Counted from the stretch's first letter, positions 11,571-22,055 are shown. The stretch: 64,000 nucleotides of DNA from Podarcis raffonei (GCF_027172205.1 NC_070616.1:12700001-12764000), one strand, 5' to 3'. Notes: generated by a model not told the origin, from the letters alone. Numbers and translations are program-made.

Positions 11571-12164
11571 TAGAAGGGGAAATTATTCTGTGAAAAAAGT
11601 CACATTTTAGGCAAAATTGTATCTAAAAATATGTGTATTGGGAGAAATTAACACTAACACACTGACGAATTCTTTATGAGGACTTCAAAAAAATAATAAT
11701 CACAGACTGATGCAGAAATGGAAAGGACTTGAATTTAGGACTGGAAAACAGAGAAAGGCACCCATTCCTAATAAATAATGACCAGACCCTTAAAACATGG
11801 CTTCATTCACACTTTTTACAGCACAAAAATAACTCCACCTCTACTGCTCTCAGCCAATCAAAGGTCACCTGCTCCTATAAAAACCCCGCCCATTCTCCTT
11901 TGTCACTCCCTGTGCCTGGAACTCCCCACTATTTCCTCCAGAAATTGAAATGAATGAGTGAGTGGAGGGGGTCAAATGAACATGGAGGTAAGACCTGGGC
12001 GCCTTTGCTCTTGACAAAGATGGACACTGGTGGTGGTTCAATACAGAGACTCACAAAGCAACAGCAGCATCCCCATCCCGGATTGAGCAGTTTAGGAGCA
12101 AAGCCTTCTTTATGATCTATTTGAATTGAGGATAAGATTCACAACACAAGCCCCTTCAGGTTTA

Positions 12165-12365
12165 TTGAGAGACAGTGTGGTATAGTGGTTAGAGTGCCAG
12201 CCAGACTAAGAACCCTGGGAGACGAGAATTCATATCCTGCTTTTTCTCAAAGTAAGAAAGCTCACTGGGTGAACTTAGGCCAATCAGTGCCTCTCAGTCC
12301 AGTCTACCTCAAAGGGTTGTTGCAAGAATTAAAATGGAGAGAACTGCTGGATAATTAACAACAAT
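12165..12365 (+). repeat. Sauria-type SINE, 3'-truncated
   Basis: GTGTGGTATAGTGGTTAGAG starts the tRNA-like head. It runs to CTACCTCAAAGGGTTGTTGC and fades without the usual tail. Confidence 0.6.
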
Positions 12366-12709
12366 AAAGCTCAGTTTATCTACTTCAGGCTTGTCCAACC
12401 GACTATATACATAGGGTTTTTTCTGCAAAAGTTTTTATTCTCATGGTTTTGCTAGTTTTAAAAACAACACCACCCCCAGGCTGTCTCCTCATCACCAAAA
12501 GAAAAGCCACCATGAAAGTTAATGCAATCTTATATATATAGTATATGTCTGCTCAGAGGTAAGTCGCACTTCAATGGAGTTCTGGAGCTTACTCCTCGGT
12601 AAACTAGAACAGCAGCCTCCCATCCCCAGCAGTGCTCCTGAACTTCGCCTTTCCTCGCTCCTACAGACCACCCTGGGATTTGCTGGGAAGGGAAGCTTGA
12701 GTCACTCAC

Positions 12710-12867
12710 CGGCGATTGGCAAAGCCATTGCCCGACGGCCCTCCGGAACTCGGCTCCGGGTAGTTGTGCTGCAAGGCCGACGCTGGGAACTGGTAGAGGA
12801 ATCCCGTCCCGAGGGTACATCCCCAAAAGGAGAAGCAGAAGCAGCACCAAAAGAACGCCAGCGGCAT
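12710..12867 (-). CDS. COL26A1: collagen alpha-1(XXVI), first coding exon (signal peptide)
   Basis: The minus-strand exon encodes 52 codons plus two bases and ends at a GTGAGT donor (12704-12709). The product starts MPLAFFWCCFCFSFWGCTLG, a hydrophobic signal peptide. It continues TGFLYQFPASALQHNYPEP and ends GNGFANRR. Recalled human COL26A1 reads ATGFLYPFSAAALQQHGYPE and ends GYASRR, with the same 21 residues before GFLY. COL26A1 (EMID2) is a secreted matrix protein with an EMI domain followed by collagen repeats. The EMI-domain exons should lie to the left, beyond the window. The start has A at -3 and sits in a CpG island. It is divergent from IFT22, as in human. Longer frames on both strands here are shadows. 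The identification rests on an alignment from memory and on the gene order, which both agree. Confidence 0.85.
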
Positions 12868-13420
12868 TTTGGGAAGGGCCGCTCGGCTTGGAGAAGCGCT
12901 TTGGACGGCTGCAACCTAGGCGCGCAAAAGTGGCGAGGGGGTCTCCCAAAACCGAGCCACTCAGAGGCGCATCGTCCCCAGGCTGCGGAGGGCCCCGCGC
13001 GGGAACTGGGCTGAGAGAGAAAGAGACCAGAGACAGGAGAGGGATTTGCCGTCGGGGGCTCTTGGTTGTTTGGGGGAGCAGCCGGAGAAGAGACGGAGGC
13101 TTCCCAGTGGCCAAAGCGCGAGCTCCGTGCGCCCTGGGCGCACAAGCAGCCTGCGGGTGCGTTTTCAAACCAGAGCGAGGTTGCTTCGCAGCGGCTCTCT
13201 CCGAAAGGGGCGGGAGGTGGGGACGTGAGTGGGGGGGCTTCGGATTAACCCTTCAAGGGCGTCGTCGTCGCGGCTGCTCCAGCAGCAGCTGTCTTGGAAC
13301 AAGCCAGGAGTGGCGAGGCGGCACAGCAGCTCCGGGAAACTTTAGAATGAACCTTGCCTGAAGGCGCAAGTCAAGTCTCTTGCTCCTTTTGGGGGAGGGT
13401 GGCCTTTCCCCCTCTCGCCT
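12868..13420 (-). promoter_or_regulatory. COL26A1: CpG-rich promoter and 5' UTR region of COL26A1
   Basis: The block immediately upstream of the COL26A1 start is GC- and CpG-rich (roughly 12580-13420), unlike the AT-richer flanks. No TATA box is evident. The transcription start cannot be fixed from sequence alone. Confidence 0.65.
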
Positions 13421-14061
13421 GTACGTAAATGCTGTTCTTCTGCCACTCAGTAACCTCAAAGTAGCTGACAGTCAGTCATTAATAATATGTCCCCCAAGTG
13501 CAAAACAGATCCGTTAATATAGTGCCTTGAAAATTGCACATATTTTGAGATGTCCACAAGGAGCAGAACCTATAAGTGCTTTTTATATGATTTGGCATTT
13601 GTTGATTACATATACAGTGGAAGCATCATTTTCATCACATGCATGCCTGGCAAATCTGGAAGTACACCTGATTATCAAATAACACACACATTCCTTGTTG
13701 ATGTGTAGAAAACTTTTGTTCTCACTTTTCCCCTTTCACAACTTGGACTTTGTTACTTAACCCATATGGAACTGGACTTTGCTTGTGTCTTTTGGGGTTT
13801 TGTTTTTCATATTTTCATTTTCATCTGTTGCTACAATTGTTCTCTCTGTTTTATGTGCCTTATAAAATGGAATACAAAATCTTTACAAAAAGCAATAAAG
13901 TTACGTTGCAGGGGGTTGGACTAGATGGCCTTCAGGGTCCCTTCCAACTCTATGATTCTATGATTAACTTCCATAATAAAACAGCAACCAAAATTTAGAA
14001 GAAAAGAATTGAAGGAGGGGATCATTAAGCAATACATCTAAAAACAAGGAGCCTTGTGGCA

Positions 14062-14278
14062 CCTTAAAGCAGAGCTTTCCAAACTTTTCCTGTTGGTGAC
14101 ACACTTTTTAGACCTGCATCGTTTCACAACACAGTAATTCAGTTTTACTAGCAAACTATAAGTAGCAAACTTTCCAGCCCTGGGTTGAGTGCAGGGAGCA
14201 TTCACATGACACACCTACACACTGCAGCCGACACAGTGACATGTCGCGACACACAGTTTGGAAAGCTCTGCCTTCAAG
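14062..14278. mobile_element. hAT-type MITE with 8-bp target duplication
   Basis: The element spans 14070-14270 with ends CAGAGCTTTCCAAACT and AGTTTGGAAAGCTCTG. It is flanked by CCTTAAAG and CCTTCAAG, an 8-bp duplication with one change. Eight-bp duplications are typical of hAT transposons. The 201-bp interior has no coding capacity. Confidence 0.85.
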
Positions 14279-15489
14279 ACTAACCAATTCCTGATGGCCT
14301 TCCTTCAAGGGCCGGCCCACCCATGAAGCAGGGTGAAGCAGACACCTCAGGTGGTGGAAGCCCCCGAGATGGCCCTCCCACCCACACCACTAGCAGAGAA
14401 GCGACACTGGCACCCACTTTCTGTAAGATGTCGTGAGATTTCATGGAGTGCATGAGAACTTGTGAGATTTCAGTGATGTCTCGTTGAGATCTCACCAGAA
14501 GTTGGCATCGATGCCAGTGCTGCTTCTCCACCAATGGTGGAGGTGGCACAGCAGGCAGTGCCTGTGGAGGCAGGCGGCACATCAGGGATGCTGGTGGAGG
14601 GTGGCAGTGCTGGTGATGGAGATGGTAGGGAGGGTGGCATGGCAGAGCATGGCAGCACTTCCCATTTCATCTCACATGGCAGAACAGGAATTGCCACCAC
14701 TGGTGATGGCAAAAGCTTTCATGGACTCCAGCCCACTTTTTCACAGGCATGTTGTGAAATTTTTGTTTGGCAGGTACAGAAAGGAGTAAAACATAAGGTC
14801 AATGGTCCCAGTGACCATTGTGGGGTTGAATCCACAAAAGCTTATAAATGCGATTGTCTTTAAGGTGCTTGCCACTTTTGGTGACAGAATTCTGGACAGC
14901 ACAGAACAGACTGGAGCAAGTAACTGGTGAACTCCTGGATTCTCACGCTTTTGAGATAACCTCACTAAAGCTTTCTCCTAGTAACATACCAGAACTTATA
15001 GATGTAACAGACACATAGACCTCTGTTTCTAATTAATAGGGAGATTCATTATACCTCTGATATAAGCTCTGACATGAATTTGGTGATAATTGTTTTCTCA
15101 TTTCACTAAATCTCGGTGCTGACAGAAATCAAAGCTCTGCTTCATGTATTCCACTGACATCCTCTGAAGGAGAATGTAAATTGCAACACATCCATTTATC
15201 AGGGGTGTTAAAGGAATATAAAAGAGATAAAGGGGCAGGAAGAGTAGTATAGGTGAAAGGAAAATGTAAGCATAGTCATCTAGACATCAGTTGAACTCAG
15301 ATGATACAGTTCTTCCTGGAATGGTATTGTTTCAGAATACTGGGGAGGTCATCAACTCAAATGTTCATCTTGCCAGATTTTAAGAAAATTATTGTAGGTC
15401 CCATTCCCAAGTGAAGTCATTTCCAGGCCAACAGAAAGTAGCTGTTTTTATGACCGACCAGTAGAAAGAAGCCAGCATTGCTCTGGAAT

Positions 15490-15990
15490 TCTAATAATTC
15501 CAAAAGTTGGAATATTTAGGTCTGCCATCTTGATTCAAAATGCCTTCATAAGATATCTAAACATACATCCAAACCCACTCTTTGATCTTGGAAACCATCA
15601 CACCAAATTGGGTGACGAGGTCTTCAGAGGTATCCAAATCAGTTTAGAATTGTTTGGTCTGCCATCTTGATTCAAAACGGTGTCCAATGGCATCCAGACA
15701 AAAAATGGATCCTCTGTCTTGGGAACCTTCATACCAAATTTGGTGATGATATCTCTAGAGCAGGGATGTCCAACATGTCAATTACTGGTCGATCGTGGGG
15801 CGTCACTCAACAACTTTGGGTCTTCTTCCCCCAAAAAAGCTCAACAACTTTGGTCAATACAATCGGTATATCACTGCCAGTTTTTTTTTTTTTTTAGTGG
15901 GAGTAGATTGCAGTCTCTTGGAAGTTGGACATCCCTGCTCTAGAGGCATCTGAATGCATAGAGAACAGGTGAGTGAAAAACTTTCCATGA
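15490..15990. repeat. diverged tandem repeat, unit about 137 bp (array 3)
   Basis: CTGCCATCTTGATTCAAAAT (about 15522) and CTGCCATCTTGATTCAAAAC (about 15659) are 137 bp apart. The third unit is split by the hAT MITE at 15761-15937 and resumes with GAGGCATCTGAATGCATAGA. It is the same family as 9904-11265. Confidence 0.75.
15753..15945. mobile_element. hAT-type MITE with perfect 8-bp target duplication
   Basis: The element spans 15761-15937 (177 bp) with ends CAGGGATGTCCAAC and GTTGGACATCCCTG. CTCTAGAG is present on both sides (15753-15760 and 15938-15945). An internal T-rich run separates the halves. Confidence 0.9.
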
Positions 15991-16674
15991 TATACAGTAG
16001 ATTGACATAGATATGTATTACTCATGTCATAACGAATCTTCTAGAATAAAGGGACATTTCACTAAAGAGCAATCACCAGAGGCAAGCAATTTAAAAAAGA
16101 ACAAACGAAATATGCTATTCAGTGTCCCCAAAGAGTTATATTTTGGAAGTTTGTGGGGAATGTAGATTTCGACCACGCTTTTCAGCTCACAAAAATGCAT
16201 TGCAGTTCTGATCTGATTTATTTGTAGAGAATGTTTGCGATATATGTCAAACTCCAAGCCAGAGGACTTGTCTGCATTATGAATATGTACCTTGATGGGG
16301 AGTCTGTGGCCCACCAGATGTTTGTTGGGAGTCCAAGAACCATCAGCCAGCATGACCAAAAGATGAAGGGAGACGGAGTCCAACAACATCCGAAAGGTCA
16401 CTGGTTCTCCAGCTGTGAATTTATTCTTCAAACATGGATCTGTTTATCACTGAGACACCACCTTCCATTCATAATAGGAACATATCGGTAGACTTGCCAG
16501 GGGAAATTTAAACCTTACAGAAATACATTTTTTAAAAAAATAATTCAGAAAGAAATTCCTAAGTGAGGGACAAAACGAATCTACTACATGGCCACAACAA
16601 CCCTGTGAAGTAGCTTAGGCTGCCCCCTCCCCCAGTTCACCCAGTGAGCTTCAGGGCCAAGTCCTAGTCCAATA

Positions 16675-17159
16675 CAGTGGTACTTTGGTTTACAACCATA
16701 ATCTGTTCCACAGGTCCGGCTGTAAACCAAAACAGGTTGTAACCCAAGGCGTGCTTTCACCAGTGGGGACTCTCTCCCCCCAAAATTGGTTGTAATCCAA
16801 AAAAATTGGGTTGTAATCCAAAAAAAGGGACACACTCTTCCGGGTTTGACGTGGTTGTAATCCAAAACGGTTGTAATCCAAAACAGTTGCAAACCAAGGT
16901 ACAGTGGTGCCTCTAGATGCGAATGGGATCCGTTCCGGAGCCCCGTTCGCATCTAGAAGCAAACGTAACCCGTGTCCGCGTGTGTGGGTCACATTTTGGA
17001 GCTTCTGTGCATGCGCATGACGTCATTTTGAGCATCTGCACATGTGCAAGCAGCGAAACCCGGAAGTAACACGCTCCATTACTTCCAGGTTGCCACGGAG
17101 CACAACTCGAGCCCGCTCATCTCGAAGCACATTCAACCCGAGGTATGACTGTACCACCG
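16675..17159. mobile_element. TA-flanked MITE A, itself interrupted by MITE B
   Basis: The left end is CAGTGGTACTTTGGTTTACA (TA at 16673-16674). The right end, AAACCAAGG TA CCACCG, is split by the inner element, with an outer TA at 17160-17161. Several GGTTGTAATCCAAAA blocks make up the core. Without the insert the element is about 233 bp. Confidence 0.85.
16902..17151. mobile_element. TA-flanked MITE B, inside MITE A
   Basis: The ends are CAGTGGTGCCTCTAGATGCG and CCCGAGGTATGACTG. TA at 16900-16901 and 17152-17153 is the duplicated target within the right terminal repeat of MITE A. Length 250 bp. Confidence 0.9.
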
Positions 17160-17419
17160 TACTTTAACCATTAGGCCACACTTCACCACACAGGTTGCTA
17201 TTCATCCCCTGGGATGAGTGTACTGATCCCTGTGGCACGTCTAACTCCTCCACCTCCAAAGAAAGAAGAAAAGATAAAGGTTTGGGGAAAGTGATTTGGA
17301 CCAGGAAAATGGCAAGGCACAGCCTCCCCAACCTGCTTCCCTCCAGATGATTTGGAGCATGGTCTTCACAAGGCCCGGCCATGGGAGTTGTAGTGCGAAG
17401 CATCTGGAAGGCAATAGGC

Positions 17420-17895
17420 CAGTGGTTCCCAAAGTGGGTGGTACTGTCCCTTGGGGGGGGTGGAATTACCTAAGGAGAGACTAAGAGGGAGGGGGGCAGC
17501 AGGGAGGTGTTGGAGGTATAAATGACTATCAGACTTTGGAAAGCTGTTATCACCAGATCAACAGCCTCAGCTGGCAGAGCACTAGACTCTTAATCTCAAG
17601 GCTGTAGGTTCAAGCCCCATGTTGGGCAAAGATTCCTGCATTGCAGGGTTTGGACTAGATGACCCTCGTGGTCCCTTCTAATTCTGCGATTCCAAGTTCA
17701 TCGGTTGTGTTGAATTAAACCAAATGTGCAATTAATTGCTACTATTTTGAGTTTCATTGTGTTTTTCTCTTCCTTAGTGGGCCATGCAAATCACTATTCC
17801 AAATAATGCTTTTTATAGGCCAGGGCAGGCGGCACTGGCGGTAAGTTTATGGAACCAAGGGAGTGGTGGCCTCCCAAAAAAATTGGGAACCGCTG
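17420..17895. mobile_element. hAT-like non-autonomous element with a SINE insertion
   Basis: The ends are CAGTGGTTCCCAAAG and AATTGGGAACCGCTG, flanked by CAATAGGC and CACTAGGG (six of eight bases agree). The interior matches 1244-1950. It lies at the edge of a fold-back repeat at 17318-17419. Confidence 0.8.
17558..17695 (+). repeat. tRNA-Lys-derived SINE with CR1-like tail
   Basis: The head CAGCTGGCAGAGCACTAGAC, then CTTAATCTCAAGGCTG and GTTCAAGCCCCATGTTGGGC, follows a tRNA-Lys with anticodon CTT. The tail TTGGACTAGATGACCC and GGTCCCTTCTAATTCTGCG is CR1-like. Similar tRNA-Lys/CR1 composites are known from turtles. It lies inside the hAT-like element. Confidence 0.8.
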
Positions 17896-18464
17896 CACTA
17901 GGGAACTAGTTTTTGAAAAGCTGTTGCTGCTCTGTTTTGAGATCCAGGCAGAGCTCTCCAGCACTGCACCTCTTTTGGCCTGAAGACATACACAGGTCAA
18001 TGGAGCATCTTCCAGGGTGTTTGGGGAGAGAAGAGAAAAGCACAAGGTTTTCTGCTGGAAGGAGCAAAAGAAAGAAGGCATTCCCTTCTGGAGATGTGTC
18101 ATGTAATGGCCTACATTAGCAGTAATAAATAGGCTGCCTCGTTTCCCCCCCAGGGTGCCTATCAGAACTGCCTATTCTGAACACTTTCTCAAAACTATGC
18201 TGATAAATTGGAACCAGCTCAATTTGGAAAGAGAGGCAGCCAAGACAAATATCTATTCATTCAATTTATCAGGGAGATTTTTTCTTTCTTACTCCCCCCC
18301 TTTTTTTCTGAAGAGCAACCCAGAAAGAAAAACGGACCAGTTCTTATAAACCAGACATGCTATTAGTGAGCAATATTTTAAAAACTATATATTTTTATAG
18401 CACTCAACGTATTGATAAAATGTTTGCTGGCAAATGAGGGCTACAGATATAAATTTGTGATCCG

Positions 18465-18690
18465 GTGCAGCGTGGTGGTTAGAGTGTAGGACTAGCACTT
18501 GGGAGATCAGAGTTCAAATCCTCACCTGACCATGAGGCTCACAGGGTGTGACGTAGGGGCCAGTCACTGCCTCGCGGCCTAACCTACCTCACAAGGTTGT
18601 TGTGGGGATTAAATGAGGGGGTGAACCGTGCACACCACCTTGAGCTCCTTGGAGGAAAAAAAATGTGGTATAAATGCAGTAAATAATAGT
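18465..18690 (+). repeat. Sauria-type SINE, full length
   Basis: The head is GTGCAGCGTGGTGGTTAGAG, the middle block is CTACCTCACAAGGTTGTTGT, and the Bov-B-like tail is CACCTTGAGCTCCTTGGAGG followed by ATAAATGCAGTAAATAA. Confidence 0.8.
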
Positions 18691-18889
18691 ATTAGGAAGA
18701 CGGAGAGCTGGTTCATAGCATCTTTTGACACTGGGCCCCAGGAGGTGTGCTCAGGGAGATCTTGAGGTGATGAATGAAGTCAAGGAAGCATCCAGAAGAG
18801 GAGAAGCTGTAGTAATGAATGACTTCAGCTACCCTCAGACTGGCTACATATGTGTTCCAGTCATGACACAGAAGTAGAAATTCTGGATA

Positions 18890-19634
18890 CCCTGAAGGAC
18901 AGTGCCCTATGCTCTGGTAACTTCCTGGTTGGATCACTGCCACATGCTCTACTTGGGGCTACCCTTGAAGACAACTCGGAAACTTCAGTTGGTCCAAAAT
19001 GCAGCAGCCAGTTACTGGCTCGTGTTTTTTTCTGATCTCGTATGAACCCTGTTTTAAAACAGCTACGCCGGTTGTCAGTTTGTTTCTGGGCCTTAAACAC
19101 ATTAGTGTTTAAAGCGCTAAGCTACAGTATGTGCACCGCCAAGGGCGGAAAGATCAGCAGATAGTGTTCCACTTGGTAGAATCATGGAACTGTAGAGTTG
19201 GAAGGGACCACAAGAGATGTTTGGTGCAACCCCCTGCAATGCGGGAACCTTTTGCCCGAACCCACCATGCTGAGTTTAAGAGTCTTGTGAGCCACCTCGG
19301 TTCTAGTTCCAACCTCACTCAGAAGCTTGGGGTGGTGGTGGACTGGGAGAGGGCATTCTCTGCGCAGCCCCTAGGTTGTGGAACTCCCGTCCTAGAGAGG
19401 TGTGTATGGCACCTTCACTATACAGCTTCCAGGTGATGATGATAATGATGATGATGATGCTGCACCTCTTTACCCTGGCATTTGGAACCTGCTCTGTGTT
19501 TCAAGGAGTCAACTTATTCCTGTGATTGTGATCTGTTTGTAACTATTTTAATTCTTAAACTGTTGTAACTTACCTTGGGACCTGCTGGGGAAGGGTGGGT
19601 AAATAATCACAATCACAATAGTAACAACAACAAT
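18890..19634 (+). repeat. L2-like LINE 3' portion
   Basis: The text includes AACTTCAGTTGGTCCAAAAT with GCAGCAGCC, the nucleotide form of the QLVQNAAA stretch of L2-type ORF2. Later comes GTTGTGGAACTCCCGTCCTA, and a tail of CAATCACAATAGTAACAAC. It contains a reversed CR1 tail piece at 19180-19255 and a GAT-rich tract at 19434-19460. The reading frame is broken throughout. Confidence 0.65.
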
Positions 19635-20362
19635 AGCTCTCTGCTGGATGATTTGCAGCTAGGAGGTGATGGGCCCAGTGGCCATGATCTTGAAACATCA
19701 AAAAAACCAAGATCATGGCCACTGGGCCCATCACCTCCTGGCAAATAGAAGGGGAAGAAATGGAGGCAGTGAGAGATTTTACATTCTTGGGCTCCATGAT
19801 CACTGCAGATGGTGACAGCAGTCACGAAACTAAAAGGCGCCTGCTTCTTGGGAGAAAAGCAATGACAAACCTAGACAGCATCTTAAAAAGCAGAGACATC
19901 ACCTTGCCAACAAAGGTCCGTATCGTTAAAGCTATGGTTTTCCCAGTAGTGATGTATGGAAATGAGAGCTGGACCATAAAAAAGGCTGATCGCCGAAGAA
20001 TTGATGCTTTTGAATTATGGTGCTGGAGGAGACTCTTGAGAGTCCCATGGACTGCAAGAAGATCAAACCTCTCCATTCTGAAGGAAATCAGCCCTGAGTG
20101 CTCACTAGAAGGACAGATCCTGAAGCTGAGGCTCCAATACTTTGGCCACCTCATGAGAAGAGAAGACTCCCTGGAAAAGACCCTGATGTTGGGAAAGATG
20201 GAGGGCACAAGGAGAAGGGGACGACAGAGGACGAGATGGCTGGACAGTGTTGTCGAAGCTACCAACATGAGTTTGACCAAACTGCGAGAGGCAGTGGAAG
20301 TCAGGAGGGCCTGGCGTGCTCTGGTCCATGGGGTCACGAAGAGTCGGACACGACTAAATGAC

Positions 20363-20395
<33 letters not shown>

Positions 20396-20418
20396 GCTCT
20401 CTGCTGGATGATTTGCAG
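19635..20418 (+). mobile_element. Bov-B (RTE) LINE, 5'-truncated, with target duplication
   Basis: An open frame at 19715-20365 encodes the end of the RTE ORF: FTFLGSMI, ESWTIKKADRRRIDAFELWC, WRRLLRVPWTARRSN, LQYFGHLMRR and a final SRTRLND. This is the Bov-B C-terminus. The 3' end is GAGTCGGACACGACTAAATG followed by (CAA)n. Identical 24-bp flanks at 19635-19658 and 20395-20418 (both start AGCTCTCTGC and end GATTTGCAG) are the target duplication. The 5' end is a 32-bp perfect inverted repeat (19661-19692 with 19708-19739). It inserted in the tail of the L2-like LINE. Confidence 0.92.
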
Positions 20419-21589
20419 TTATTCCTCAAGGATGTCTGGCAGCAAAAGGGAAGAGCACATACATCACAACACAGAAGGTCACACATTTGTTCCTCAGCAT
20501 CTCCTGGTAAGAGTTTGATTCCTGTCTGAAACTGGAGAACTGCTGTCAATCGACAACACTAAGGATGAAACACCTGTGGCTTTCAGGACCCATCCTATTC
20601 TTGTGAATGTTATCCATTTCCACTGTTTTTAACACTGAGTTTATTTCACAACCAAGATGGGCATTGAATCCTATAGCTGGTCTCTTAAACCAATTGACTT
20701 TCACGGCTTCTCTTCTGCTCAGCCTTACAGCCCGAGCATCTCCCAAAGGCTGCCAACTCCCTCCCCCCTTGCCCATCTGCCATCACTTCATTCCCAGGCA
20801 TCCAGCTTGGCTGGATTCTCAGGACCCCCCTCCAGTAACTTATTCCACATGGAGGCCAAGAGTTTTGCCAGATCAGCCTCTGCCTCCCCCCGCCACCTCA
20901 CACACAGCCTCCCCTCTTTGCATTTCTCTCTCATGCTCTTGTTTTTCACAGACTTTTGTCCGAATCAATTTGATTAATCCTCTTCACCATTTTAAAAGGC
21001 ATCTCGGCTGAGCCACAGGGAGATCTTTCTGCAAACCTAAACGAGAGGCCGGATCCCCTTTGCTTCATAACTTAACAGTTGAAATACAGCCTGGTATTAT
21101 CTCCTGGCCTGAGCTTTATCTCCCCGCCCAGATCCCATCTCCTCGCAGACAATTCTTTGCTCTATAGATACCACTCTTGAGTTGTCTGGATGTGATCATA
21201 TGCGAACAAAACTGCCACCTCCTTGATTTATCGCCTGTTTCTTCAGAAATACTGTCTGGCATCATGTTCTACATTTTCCTTGCTACGTACATCATTCAAA
21301 CCTTTTGCTATATTTAAGGGATTTTTTAAAAAGTGAATTGGGTTTAGCAATCATGGCTGCAATTGCAGTACAGAGCGATGGAATCAGGCTTCTTTCAACA
21401 CAAAACCCAGTGGGATCCTGGTGCTTATTTTGAGAGCCGAGTTTCCCTAGCCACGGGGAAAGGTCACCATGGAGCGAACCATTCCTGTGATCCTCCTGGG
21501 GCTGCTTGGTTCTTATAATCACACCATGCATGAGGTGAAACAGAAATCATAGAAACTTTTTTCTTATAGCATTATTACATTTGTACTTC

Positions 21590-22055
21590 AGCTTTCTTCC
21601 ACAGAGCTCAATGTTAAGTGCATAGTTCTCTTCCTCCTCATTTTATCCTCACAACAACCCTGAGAGGTAGTGTTACGTTGTGGGTGAACATATCAGACGA
21701 CACAGCGATTCTTCAAACAGCTCTTGTTTATTCACAGGCCAGAACAGAACTGAGCTGAAGGGTTCAGTCAGCCTGCTTATATAGAGCTCCAGTACAATGT
21801 AACTGTAACAACTTTCTGTAACTATCCAATCACTGAATGTCACTTTCGATCCCTTATTTGCATATGTGGACCTGAGTAAAAACTATCTACAGTATTCCCC
21901 TGCTGGCCCAGGGTGAGAACTTCAGTACATAACAGGTAGGTTGGAGTGAGAGAGGCCCTATGTGAGCTTTGTGGCTGTGAGCTTCGTGGCCGAGGGGGAA
22001 TTTGAACCCTGGTTTACCATGCCCTAGTCCAACCCTCTAAATTCTACACCACAAA
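21590..22055 (-). repeat. Sauria-type SINE, split by a solo LTR
   Basis: The plus strand shows AGCTTTCTTCCACAGAGCTC (reverse of the tail) and CACAACAACCCTGAGAGGTA before the LTR. After it come GGTTGGAGTGAGAGAG and TTTGAACCCTGGTTTACC. Confidence 0.75.
21666..21939 (-). mobile_element. solo LTR of a retrovirus-like element
   Basis: A 264-bp unit (21671-21934) begins TGTTA and ends AACA, with complementary short ends on both strands. It is flanked by the identical 5-bp repeat GGTAG. On the minus strand a TATATA-type motif precedes an AATAAA motif, so the minus strand is taken as sense. No internal coding sequence remains, as expected for a solo LTR left by recombination. The identical flanks suggest moderate to young age. 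Confidence 0.8.

Larger units (their letters stand above)
1..12709 (-). other. COL26A1: COL26A1 intron 1 (5' part), non-coding
   Basis: This stretch lies downstream of the COL26A1 exon-1 splice donor on the minus strand, so it should be the start of intron 1. The EMI-domain exon expected next was not found here, which fits the very long first intron of the human gene. Repeats inside are listed separately. In 1-867, 1951-2620, 3906-4860, 5629-7060, 8050-8800 and 11571-12150 I see no gene: only short unsupported reading frames, an 11-C run at 541-551, GC-rich unassigned sequence at 4890-5130 and AT-rich sequence at 8225-8640. Confidence 0.6.
16570..17195 (-). repeat. Sauria-type SINE, split by two nested MITEs
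   Basis: The plus strand shows CACAACAACCCTGTGAAGTA and GTCCTAGTCCAA on the left, then ACTTTAACCATTAGGCCACA on the right. The two parts join at a TA into the usual SINE head. 16675-17159 is inserted DNA. Confidence 0.75.

Noticed and set aside
12530-13168. 212-codon minus-strand open frame over the CpG island
   Set aside because: It is in a different frame from the COL26A1 exon and runs through its donor and 5' UTR. No recognisable protein.
16584-16952. 122-codon minus-strand frame
   Set aside because: It spans parts of a SINE and two MITEs, with residues repeating the VLDYN/GLQP pattern of the MITE core.
17565-17640. possible tRNA-Lys gene
   Set aside because: The acceptor stem is not complete, and a CR1-like SINE tail follows directly. 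It is a SINE head, not a tRNA gene.
19822-20337. 171-codon minus-strand frame
   Set aside because: It is antisense of the Bov-B coding frame, which explains the lack of stops.
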